Source: Clostridia bacterium (GTDB taxonomy: Bacteria > Bacillota > UBA994 > PWPR01). Taken from it: a stretch of 12,185 nucleotides of DNA. The stretch spans positions 1 through 12,185 of the forward strand of contig PWPR01000173.1 in assembly GCA_003557085.1 (NCBI GenBank). The letters are read 5' to 3'. Both the position numbers and the translations under genes were made by a program. Below the pieces are notes generated by a model. That model was not told where the DNA came from. It did no database searches and worked only from the letters and a program-made list of their open reading frames with translations. Shown piece after piece: positions 6,355-12,185 of this stretch (positions are counted from its first letter, which is position 1; each line of letters opens with the position of its first letter).

Positions 6355-7260
6355 CTACTTAACAATGAAGTCTTTTACTACTCTTTGTCCATTCTCATTA
6401 ATTGCATATTGAATTATTATTTCTTCACCTGACTCAATTTCACCATGTATTTCCTCTTCTAATTCCATATGAAGCATAAATACTACTGGGAAAGAGTCTA
6501 CTGCTACTTCAATAAAATTGCTGTCTGCTCGACCAGTATATATACCGCCAATTGTATGGTTTTCAGTTCCATAACCAACCTCAAGAATCTCAACTAGAAC
6601 TAACCTACCATGTTCATCCATATAAGCATTAAATAGCATTAAATCTTCAATTCCAATAGACTCAATAATATCCATCTGCTCAATTAAAATCTCTTCACTA
6701 AGCCTCAAAGCCATAACTTGCTCATCACTTGTCATGTCTTGAAGTTGATAAGAAAGTGTTGTATCAATTTCTATAGAATTTGCATCTATTTGCCCATTAA
6801 ATCGTGCTAGCACTTGACTTAATTGACCTTCTTCTGCTTCTTCTATTTCTAAATCTGATATATCAAGCTCTACCTCTAAGTTGCTAGTTCCTGGAAACTC
6901 TAGAAGCAAAGCTGGGTAAGTTAAAACCATAATAACCATATCATCTTCCTCAGGCTCATCTAGCAAAGCTTTCGCACTAAATTTGCCATTAGAAAATTGT
7001 TCATCTTCTAATAATATACTATACCCACCTGTAACTCTTTCTCCAGCAGCTATTAATAAATAGCTTGCCTCTTCTGTTTCGTATATATAATACCCAAACT
7101 CTTGATGGTTCTCTTCATACCAATTAAGAACATCTTCATTTTCAATATTCTCCAAACTAATTACAGAGAAATCACCTGCACCATTATCTAAATCTGTAGC
7201 ATTAGTACATCCTATTATAATAAGTGTGAATACAAGCATTAAACCAATTATTTTTCTCAT
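6355..7260 (-). CDS. Lipoprotein with PrcB_C-like segment and internal tandem repeat
   Basis: 301 residues. Residues 1-18 are a lipoprotein signal peptide: MRK, a hydrophobic core, and the lipobox IIGC with Cys18, so the protein should be anchored on the outer face of the membrane. Residues about 66-133 (LLIAAGERVTGGYSILLE, then YPALLLEFPG) resemble the PrcB C-terminal domain. The rest holds two related beta-rich units: FNGQIDANSIEID (154-166) ending in YMDEHGRLVLVEI, and YTGRADSNFIEVA (241-253) ending in YAINENGQRVVKDF. The mature protein is strongly acidic. AAGGAGATGATGAA precedes the ATG. No enzyme motif is seen. Function unknown; protein-protein interaction at the cell surface is the likeliest role. 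Confidence 0.85.
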   Translation of the reverse strand: MRKIIGLMLVFTLIIIGCTNATDLDNGAGDFSVISLENIENEDVLNWYEENHQEFGYYIYETEEASYLLIAAGERVTGGYSILLEDEQFSNGKFSAKALLDEPEEDDMVIMVLTYPALLLEFPGTSNLEVELDISDLEIEEAEEGQLSQVLARFNGQIDANSIEIDTTLSYQLQDMTSDEQVMALRLSEEILIEQMDIIESIGIEDLMLFNAYMDEHGRLVLVEILEVGYGTENHTIGGIYTGRADSNFIEVAVDSFPVVFMLHMELEEEIHGEIESGEEIIIQYAINENGQRVVKDFIVK

Positions 7261-7342
7261 TTCATCATCTCCTTGCTTATCTTATAAGACTCAAATTAGC
7301 TGAAAAAGTTCCATATACTTCTTTTTATCGTAATATAAAAGC

Positions 7343-7374
7343 ATAAAAAATAGAAAGATGTCTATCTTTCTATT
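7343..7374 (-). terminator. Terminator after the DUF1874 gene
   Basis: The minus strand reads AATAGAAAGAT-AGAC-ATCTTTCTATT followed by further T and ATGC. The 11-bp stem (7349-7374) is AT-rich but perfect and overlaps the stop codon of the gene. Confidence 0.75.
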
Positions 7375-7705
7375 ACTCTAATCTCTCTATTAACTTAAGC
7401 TTATATCCAATTCTGTTAACTTCATCAATCCCTAAAACACTACCTTCTGTTGGTCTTTGATTTAGCTTAAGTGCAATAGCTAATTGTCTGGGAGATTGTC
7501 TATATTGTATTCTATTCATCTTTACATTTTCATTTAAAATTTGTGAAAAAATAACGGCTGTTGCTTCATGACCAATAGCTGAGACATACCCATTTTTTCC
7601 TACTAAAGCTTTAGCTTCATCACCTGAAATATCACTTATTCTATATTTCCCATTAGCAGTTATCACTACCCCATTGAATAATGCAACTGGATAATTGTCT
7701 TTCAT
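7373..7705 (-). CDS. DUF1874 protein, AcrIII-1/Crn2-like (putative cyclic-tetra-adenylate ring nuclease family)
   Basis: 110 residues from the ATG at 7705, preferred because GGGGA stands five bases before it; a start at 7717 adds MGIY but has no ribosome site. The protein matches DUF1874: VALFNGVVITANGKY near the start, SAIGHEAT around His46, NRIQ with Arg65, and LNQRPTEG with Arg84 and Glu87. As I recall, the viral ring nuclease AcrIII-1 uses His47, Arg66, Arg85 and Glu88, so all four are present at a constant offset of one. Similar proteins (YddF) sit on Bacillus integrative elements. Here there is no CRISPR locus, integrase or phage gene nearby; the gene has its own promoter and is bounded by terminators on both sides. 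Family assignment is firm; cA4 cleavage is inferred. Confidence 0.85.
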   Translation of the reverse strand: MKDNYPVALFNGVVITANGKYRISDISGDEAKALVGKNGYVSAIGHEATAVIFSQILNENVKMNRIQYRQSPRQLAIALKLNQRPTEGSVLGIDEVNRIGYKLKLIERLE

Positions 7706-7737
7706 GTAAATCCCCATCTCTATATCTACTTCAATAC

Positions 7738-7746
7738 ATTATACCA
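7738..7746 (-). promoter_or_regulatory. Extended -10 promoter of the DUF1874 gene
   Basis: The minus strand reads TGGTATAAT, a perfect extended -10. The -35 position (TTTTAA, 17 bases upstream) is weak. A start near 7731 gives a leader of about 26 bases to the ATG at 7705. Confidence 0.6.
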
Positions 7747-7762
7747 TGAGCTTTATGGTGTT

Positions 7763-7791
7763 AAAACAAAAAGCTATGAATTTCATAGCTT
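7763..7791 (-). terminator. Terminator after the stalk-domain gene
   Basis: The minus strand reads AAGCTATGA-AAT-TCATAGCTT followed by TTTGTTTT: a perfect 9-bp stem with a short loop and T tract, starting eight bases after the gene's stop codon. It insulates the DUF1874 gene from transcription arriving from upstream. Confidence 0.8.
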
Positions 7792-7798
7792 AATAAGT

Positions 7799-8506
7799 TT
7801 ATTCTGTTTGAAAAATTACAATTGCTCCCATTTGAGGTGGCAAGCTAAGCATGACATTAGGTGGTGAAATAATCTCTATAAACTCTCCTACTGAAAGTTT
7901 GCCATTTAATACTGTGTTTTTTGAGAGATGAATGACTTTTGCAGTATCCATATCATACTCTAATGATTCATCTGTCAAGACAATGATTTTACCATTTTCA
8001 GTTTCACTAATCTCGCTAATATAACCTGCATAAATGGTAAAGTCTTGATTATGAGCAATCAATTTATCCTCCTCAAAATCAAGAGCTATATCAACCATCA
8101 ATGTGAGAAACTCTAGTGGCACATACATTTTGTTATTTTGTATTATTGGTGCACTGCTTAACTCTCTAGGTGCCATACGCAACTTATAATAACTATTATT
8201 ATTCACTTTAATAATTGAATGATAGGGACCTCTAACAATCTCTACACTTTTATCTTCATTATTGTAATTAACCTCAAAGTTAAACTTCTCAAGAATAGGA
8301 CGGATATGAACCATATTTAGTCCATTTACCTCAGTTATTCCCAGCTCAGTTTTAATTGCTTCTTGATCCTCTAAATCAGATTCCTCACTAAACAAATCTA
8401 TATCTGAAGGTAGTTCTGAATTAATAGGCCTTACCTCTTCACCTAAAGCAAATGCTCCACTGAAAAGTATAGCTGAAATTAATAAAACACTTATAAGTTT
8501 TCCCAT
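7799..8506 (-). CDS. Secreted stalk-domain protein (copper amine oxidase N-terminal-like domain)
   Basis: 235 residues. Residues 1-21 form a signal peptide (MGK, hydrophobic LISVLLISAILFSGAFA), so the protein is exported. Residues about 58-140 follow the Cu_amine_oxidN1 pattern: NMVHIRPILEKFNFEVNYNN (hydrophobic strand, then F/L-x-x-x-V-x-Y/W), then IIQNNKMYVPLEFLTLMVDI. This is a non-catalytic beta domain common and duplicated in Clostridia surface proteins. The C-terminal part (GYISEISETENGKIIVL to PPQMGAIVIF) looks like an OB-type beta segment often paired with it. GAGGAG stands eight bases before the ATG. Function unknown; surface or wall-associated role is likely. It follows cls by 69 bases with no clear terminator, so co-transcription is possible. 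Confidence 0.85.
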   Translation of the reverse strand: MGKLISVLLISAILFSGAFALGEEVRPINSELPSDIDLFSEESDLEDQEAIKTELGITEVNGLNMVHIRPILEKFNFEVNYNNEDKSVEIVRGPYHSIIKVNNNSYYKLRMAPRELSSAPIIQNNKMYVPLEFLTLMVDIALDFEEDKLIAHNQDFTIYAGYISEISETENGKIIVLTDESLEYDMDTAKVIHLSKNTVLNGKLSVGEFIEIISPPNVMLSLPPQMGAIVIFQTE

Positions 8507-8543
8507 AATTAGTTCTCCTCTACTCCTTTTATAAATACAACGT

Positions 8544-8560
8544 ACAAAGATAAACTTTGT
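8544..8560. repeat. Short inverted repeat between cls and the stalk gene
   Basis: ACAAAG-ATAAA-CTTTGT: 6-bp arms with a 5-base spacer, in the 69-base gap. On the minus strand it is not followed by a T tract, so it is a poor terminator. A TATAAA-like box lies just after it, so it could be a weak operator or chance. Confidence 0.3.
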
Positions 8561-8575
8561 TCCAACTAGCTTTAA

Positions 8576-10129
8576 TTATTGTAAAGGAGATACCAGCCTT
8601 CCTAATGATTCTAAGATTTTATGTCTTAATGGTCTAGCTCTAAACTCTGAAAGTAATATTTCATCAGAATCTACAAAGTCTTTTCTGAAATCTCTGATAA
8701 CTCTTGAGACCACCTCTTTATCATAGATAAAGGCATTAACTTCATAACTAAGCTCTAAAGAGCGGAAATCTAAGTTTGCTGTTCCTATTGAAGTACAAAC
8801 ATCATCAAGCAAAAACATTTTTGCATGAATAAATCCTTTATTATACCTATATATCCTTACTCCTGCTTCTAGCAAATCTTCAATATTATCTTGTGACGCC
8901 CAATAAACAAAAAAATGATCTGCCTTGGACGGAATAATGATTCTTACATCAATACCACTTAAAGCTGCTGTTTTAAGTGCTAACAAAACTCCCTCGTGGG
9001 GAACTAAGTAAGGAGTAGTAATCCATAGTCTTTCCTCTGCTAGAGTAATCATCTTAAAATATGCCTGCATAATATTTTGCCAACTTGAATCAGGTCCACT
9101 GGCAACTATTTGCATTAAAGTATCCCCATATGTTATATATGGAGGGTAATAATTTGAGTCTACAGGAAGTTCTTCTTTTGTAACATGGGCCCAGCCACTA
9201 AAGAAAATAAGCTGCAAGATGGCTGATGCCTCTCCTTTAATTTTAAGATGAGTGTCTCGCCAAAACCCTAAACGCTTATTCCTACCCAAATACTCATCAC
9301 CGATATTTAATCCACCAACAAAGCCTATGGTGCCATCTACTACAGTTATTTTCCTGTGATTACGATAGTTCAAATCTCTAGAAAGCAAAGGAAATAGCAC
9401 TGGATGGAAAGGTCTAATCTCTACTCCTGCACCTGACAAATCATTAATAAATGCATCAGAGAGTTTCCAGCAACCTACAGCGTCATATATTATTCTTACT
9501 TCTACTCCTTCTTTAGCTTTTTTCATTAATAACCTTTTAAATCTTTCCCCTATCTCACTATCTTTAATAATAAAGTATTCCATATGAATGTGATGCCTAG
9601 CATTTTCAATAGCCTTAAGCATTGAGTCAAAGGTAGCCTCTCCATTAGTTAAAACCTCAACATCATTGTTAGATGTCATAATTGAACTAGAATTTTGCAA
9701 TAATAGATTAATTAGCTTTCTAATATTAGTCTTGTTTCTAAATAAATCTTTTGACTTTAAGGCACTTGTTTGCATTTTAGCAGTATCTGCTAAATACATA
9801 GGGTCTTTAAGACCTTTGTCTGCTAAGCTTCTTCTCTTAAAAGTAGTTCTTCCTAAAATAATATAAAGAACAAAGCCAACCCATGGCAAAAGAAACAAAA
9901 CTAGTAGCCAAGCTAATGTTTTTGAAGGATTCTTATTCTCTAGAAAAATAAAAATTGCAATTAATAAAATATTAATAGAAAAGATAATATTAAAAAAGTT
10001 TCTTATCTGCATCACAAGTTGTGTTTGGAATATATTAATACCAATCGTTCGAAAACCTATATATATTAGAAATATTCCAGCCAACACAGCTGCGATTATT
10101 AAGAGCGTTTTTTTCATAGTTTTTTCCAT
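8576..10129 (-). CDS. cls: Cardiolipin synthase (phospholipase D superfamily)
   Basis: Joins two phosphatidylglycerols into cardiolipin at the inner membrane. 517 residues, normal for bacterial Cls. The N-terminus has hydrophobic segments at about 8-31, 45-63 and 72-93 (PLDc_N type, ending LPWVGFVLYIILGR). Both HKD motifs are intact: His258-x-Lys260-x4-Asp265 (NHRKITVVDG, then GFVGGLNIGDEY) and His435-x-Lys437-x4-Asp442 (HAKMFLLDD, then SIGTANLDFRS). The ATG at 10129 is preferred because GAGGTG lies eight bases before it; a second ATG four codons on is possible. It has its own promoter. In salt-adapted bacteria cardiolipin and betaine uptake both help osmotic tolerance, which would suit the BCCT gene upstream (inference). 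Confidence 0.96.
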   Translation of the reverse strand: MEKTMKKTLLIIAAVLAGIFLIYIGFRTIGINIFQTQLVMQIRNFFNIIFSINILLIAIFIFLENKNPSKTLAWLLVLFLLPWVGFVLYIILGRTTFKRRSLADKGLKDPMYLADTAKMQTSALKSKDLFRNKTNIRKLINLLLQNSSSIMTSNNDVEVLTNGEATFDSMLKAIENARHHIHMEYFIIKDSEIGERFKRLLMKKAKEGVEVRIIYDAVGCWKLSDAFINDLSGAGVEIRPFHPVLFPLLSRDLNYRNHRKITVVDGTIGFVGGLNIGDEYLGRNKRLGFWRDTHLKIKGEASAILQLIFFSGWAHVTKEELPVDSNYYPPYITYGDTLMQIVASGPDSSWQNIMQAYFKMITLAEERLWITTPYLVPHEGVLLALKTAALSGIDVRIIIPSKADHFFVYWASQDNIEDLLEAGVRIYRYNKGFIHAKMFLLDDVCTSIGTANLDFRSLELSYEVNAFIYDKEVVSRVIRDFRKDFVDSDEILLSEFRARPLRHKILESLGRLVSPLQ

Positions 10130-10156
10130 AAATCATACACCTCACTTCTCTCTTAT

Positions 10157-10185
10157 ATAATAACCTCGCTAGAAGATAATAACAA
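10157..10185 (-). promoter_or_regulatory. cls promoter
   Basis: The minus strand has TTGTTA (10180-10185), a 17-base spacer, and TATTAT (10157-10162), 4/6 and 5/6 matches to consensus. It lies between the BCCT terminator and cls, with a start near 10150 and a leader of about 20 bases. Confidence 0.65.
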
Positions 10186-10214
10186 GTCTGACTCATGTTC
10201 TACTTTTAATATCG

Positions 10215-10245
10215 AAAAAAAAGCCCTACCTATTATAGGTAGAGC
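10215..10245 (-). terminator. Terminator after the BCCT transporter gene
   Basis: The minus strand reads GCTCTACCTA-TAA-TAGGTAGGGC followed by eight T: a 10-bp stem with one T-G pair and a 3-base loop, beginning seven bases after the stop codon. It ends the reductase-transporter operon. Confidence 0.92.
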
Positions 10246-10252
10246 CTATTTT

Positions 10253-11734
10253 CTATTTTGATCTCATAGGGTCTGTTTTTAGCACTTTTATTAGTGAAAA
10301 CATTGAAAAAATCATAATAAATGCAAAAGGGAATGCTGCAACAATTGAAGCGGTTTGCAACATTTGAAGACCATTTATGCTACCAAGCATTAATGCTAAT
10401 GCCAAAGCAGATTGAATAATACCCCATGTGATTTTACGCTTAGTACTAGGATTTAAGTCACCATTTGAAGATAACATGCCTAAGACAAAAGTTGCTGAGT
10501 CAGCTGATGTTATAAAGAATGTAGATAAAAGCAATAATGCTATCATTGATATCAATGATCCTAGTGGATAATGCTGCATTACTGCAAAAAATGCAGTAGC
10601 TGTATTAGAAATAGCACCAGTAGCTACTTCAAGCCCTTGATTAATTCCTGTAGCTCCAAATACTGCAAACCATAAAAATGAAGCCAATGTTGGCGCTAGT
10701 AAAACACCTGCTACAAACTCTCTTATAGTTCTTCCTTTAGAAATTCTGGCAATGAATGTGCCTACAAAAGGTGCCCAAGCAATCCACCAAGCCCAATAAA
10801 AAACTGTCCAGCCACTAAACCAACTAATATCACCAAATGCATTAATTTGAAAGCTGTCTCTTAAGAAGTTTCCTGCATATAAACCAATACCGTCCACAAA
10901 AGTATTAATAATTAAAAGTGTTGGCCCAATGATTAAAGTTGCTCCTAGTAAAACCGTCGCTATTGAAACATTAAGGTTTGAAAGAAATTTAATACCTTTA
11001 TCAAGACCTGTTACCGCAGAAATCATAAATAAAATAGTAACTATGGCAACTATTAGTATTTTAATCAAATCAGTTTCAGGCACATTAAATAGAAAATTTA
11101 AGCCACTATTTATTTGCAAGGTACCTAAGCCAAGAGATGTTGCTACTCCTGCTACTGTAGCGAAGACAGCTAAAATATCTATCGCCTTTCCAATAGGACC
11201 ACTTGCTCTCTCTTCACCAATTAGTGGTATAAATACACTACTTATTAAACCAGGTTTACCTTTTCTAAACTGCATATAGGCTAATGCTAAAGCAAGCACT
11301 GAATAATTAGCCCAAGGATGTAATCCCCAATGAAAAAAGGACTTTTTAATTGCAAAGTCAGCTGCAGCAGCTGTGCCGCCAGCTACTCCTACTGGATTTA
11401 CAAAATGATTAAGAGGTTCAGCAACTCCCCAGAAAACTAGGCCTATCCCCATACCTGCTGAAAAAAGCATGGCAAACCAAGAAATAGTACTGTATTCAGG
11501 TTTTGAGTCATCATCACCGAGCTTTATTTTGCCATATCTGCTAAATGCTAAATAGATAGCAAATGCTACAAAAGAAAACATTGTAATGATGTAAAACCAA
11601 CCAAAATTACTTCCTATAAAACTAAAGGCTGAGTTAGCTGCTGTCTCAAATCCTTCTGGTAAAAAAAGTCCCCATAATACAATCGCTAAAGTTATAATTA
11701 TTGAAACATAAAATACAGTTTTACTTTTACTCAT
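10253..11734 (-). CDS. BCCT family betaine/carnitine/choline transporter (glycine betaine carrier)
   Basis: 493 residues with twelve expected membrane segments. Family signatures: the glycine-rich AGMGIGLVFWGVAEP at about 93-107, and the aromatic substrate box WTVFYWAWWIAWAPFVGTFIARISKGR at about 309-335 with Trp309/314/316/317/320, matching the Trp prism of BetP. STFFITSADSATFVL later in the protein is also typical. The N- and C-terminal tails are short, unlike osmosensing BetP, so its main job may be substrate supply. It is downstream of the reductase selenoprotein B gene, which points to betaine as substrate. MSKSKTVFYVS is a normal OpuD-type start, but the ATG has only a weak ribosome site; see the leader entry. 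OpuD-like, but substrate is not proven. Confidence 0.93.
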   Translation of the reverse strand: MSKSKTVFYVSIIITLAIVLWGLFLPEGFETAANSAFSFIGSNFGWFYIITMFSFVAFAIYLAFSRYGKIKLGDDDSKPEYSTISWFAMLFSAGMGIGLVFWGVAEPLNHFVNPVGVAGGTAAAADFAIKKSFFHWGLHPWANYSVLALALAYMQFRKGKPGLISSVFIPLIGEERASGPIGKAIDILAVFATVAGVATSLGLGTLQINSGLNFLFNVPETDLIKILIVAIVTILFMISAVTGLDKGIKFLSNLNVSIATVLLGATLIIGPTLLIINTFVDGIGLYAGNFLRDSFQINAFGDISWFSGWTVFYWAWWIAWAPFVGTFIARISKGRTIREFVAGVLLAPTLASFLWFAVFGATGINQGLEVATGAISNTATAFFAVMQHYPLGSLISMIALLLLSTFFITSADSATFVLGMLSSNGDLNPSTKRKITWGIIQSALALALMLGSINGLQMLQTASIVAAFPFAFIMIFSMFSLIKVLKTDPMRSK

Positions 11735-11761
11735 ATGAATCTTGTATGATATAGTCGTGGA

Positions 11762-11780
11762 CTAAATCATACTCTCCTTT
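11762..11780 (-). promoter_or_regulatory. Strong Shine-Dalgarno plus two-codon ORF in the BCCT leader
   Basis: AAAGGAGAGT (11771-11780) is directly followed by ATG ATT TAG (11762-11770). This is the best ribosome site in the gap, yet it opens a two-codon ORF that stops 27 bases before the transporter ATG. The mini-ORF is in the same frame as the transporter, so without the TAG the protein would start 12 codons earlier. Confidence 0.55.
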
Positions 11781-11791
11781 CCATTTTGTTA

Positions 11792-11815
11792 AAGCGAGGA
11801 GGCGACTCCTCACTT
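11792..11815. repeat. Stem-loop between the reductase and transporter genes
   Basis: On the minus strand AAGTGAGGAG-TCGC-CTCCTCGCTT forms a 10-bp stem (one T-G pair) with a 4-base loop. It touches the reductase stop codon. Only CTTTAAC follows on that strand, so it is at best a weak terminator; partial termination, mRNA protection or ribosome-site masking are possible. Confidence 0.7.
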
Positions 11816-12185
11816 TATATTTTTACTTTAAATATTGTCTGTTCTGCTACATCTTCAGCAAGTGCATCAAGAGCGACTCCTACTCTATGATAACGCAACT
11901 TATATTGCTCTTCTTTACTAGTTGAAGGGTCTCCTAATGGATACGGTATGGAGATTGTTGGGACCATCTTGTTTGCACCTACAGACTTAGCTACTGGAAT
12001 AAGATTAGCCATTTGTACTACTGGAATTCCTGCTTTTTCAATTTCTTTAACCATCGTTGCACCGCAACGTGTACAAGTTCCTCAGGTAGAAGATAGAATT
12101 ACAGCATCAACATTTTCACTCTTAAAGTATTCTATCATTTCTATAGCCATTCTAGCTGCTTCACCTTGAGTAGTACCTGTTCCAA
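11815..12185 (-). CDS. grdH: Glycine/sarcosine/betaine reductase selenoprotein B subunit, probably betaine-type GrdH (N-terminus outside window)
   Basis: Reading through an in-frame TGA (12082-12084) gives one continuous frame from the window edge: GTTQGEAARMAIEMIEYF, then DAVILSST-U-GTCTRCGATM, then VKEIEKAGIPVVQMANLIPV to the end EQTIFKVK. U-G-T-C-T-R-C-G-A-T is the selenocysteine centre of the GrdB/GrdF/GrdH family. The subunit binds the amine substrate with its pyruvoyl partner and passes a carboxymethyl group to selenoprotein A, leading to acetyl phosphate. The ATG at 12054 is an internal Met, not a start. Betaine (GrdH) is favoured over sarcosine or glycine because a BCCT betaine carrier follows, and the SIPYPLGDPSTSKEEQ tail seems betaine-like; this choice is inference. 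About 123 residues are visible. Confidence 0.9.
12055..12084 (-). promoter_or_regulatory. Selenocysteine UGA codon with bacterial SECIS-type hairpin
   Basis: The UGA (12082-12084) is followed 12 bases later by CGTTGC-GGT-GCAACG (12055-12069), a perfect 6-bp stem with a 3-base loop. Position within the coding sequence and a G in the apical loop agree with bacterial SECIS elements that recruit SelB. Confidence 0.8.

Noticed and set aside
7373..8560. A mobile element around the DUF1874 gene, as with YddF on ICEBs1
   Set aside because: No integrase, relaxase, direct repeats or tRNA target were found on either side, and the neighbours look like ordinary chromosomal genes.
8576..8650. Terminator for cls in the gap to the stalk gene
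   Set aside because: Only the short ACAAAG/CTTTGT dyad is present, with no T tract on the minus strand.
11762..11764. TAG read as pyrrolysine to give a longer transporter
   Set aside because: Pyrrolysine is known mainly from methylamine methyltransferases; the transporter's normal N-terminus begins at the downstream ATG, and no Pyl genes are in view.
11815..12054. A stand-alone 79-residue gene starting at the ATG at 12054
   Set aside because: It is the tail of the reductase subunit after the selenocysteine UGA; the frame upstream codes for conserved family sequence.

Overview
The window comes from a low-GC, anaerobic, amino-acid- and betaine-fermenting Firmicute of the class Clostridia, Alkaliphilus/Natronincola-like by gene content (an inference; there is no rRNA here). 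The signs are a selenocysteine-containing glycine/sarcosine/betaine reductase subunit beside a BCCT betaine carrier, an arginine deiminase, a TPP-riboswitch thiamin salvage operon, a copper-amine-oxidase-type 'stalk' protein, and strong AGGAGG-type ribosome sites. All genes are on the minus strand except arcA. No tRNA, rRNA, insertion sequence or CRISPR array was seen.

Region 1 (1-2520): a tight minus-strand operon of two small NifX/NifB-type (DIMNB) proteins followed by two MinD/Mrp-like ATPases that each carry an inserted 2x[4Fe-4S] ferredoxin segment; the second runs off the window. A clear sigma-A promoter precedes it. Directly upstream, behind its own promoter and terminator, is a DUF134 helix-turn-helix/zinc-ribbon protein, a natural candidate regulator. 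The set resembles the 'orange protein' (ORP) gene group of Desulfovibrio.

Region 2 (2525-4914): thiD-thiM-thiE, translationally coupled, behind a TPP riboswitch with a visible terminator and a matching antiterminator strand. No thiC or thiG is present, so this reads as a salvage operon.

Region 3 (4915-6354): arcA, alone on the plus strand, with an extended -10 promoter wrapped in a perfect 10-bp inverted repeat. It ends in a perfect 24-bp inverted repeat that serves the convergent gene as well.

Region 4 (6355-10245): a lipoprotein with a PrcB_C-like segment and an internal duplication; a single-gene unit encoding a DUF1874 (AcrIII-1/Crn2 ring-nuclease-like) protein; a stalk-domain secreted protein; and a cardiolipin synthase.

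Region 5 (10215-12185): the C-terminal part of a betaine-type reductase selenoprotein B subunit, with in-frame UGA (Sec) and a hairpin fitting a bacterial SECIS, followed by a BCCT transporter. The transporter's leader holds a strong Shine-Dalgarno sequence serving a two-codon ORF. Together they would import betaine and reduce it to acetyl phosphate plus trimethylamine.

The most unusual element is the free-standing DUF1874 gene with all four expected ring-nuclease residues and no CRISPR locus in view.
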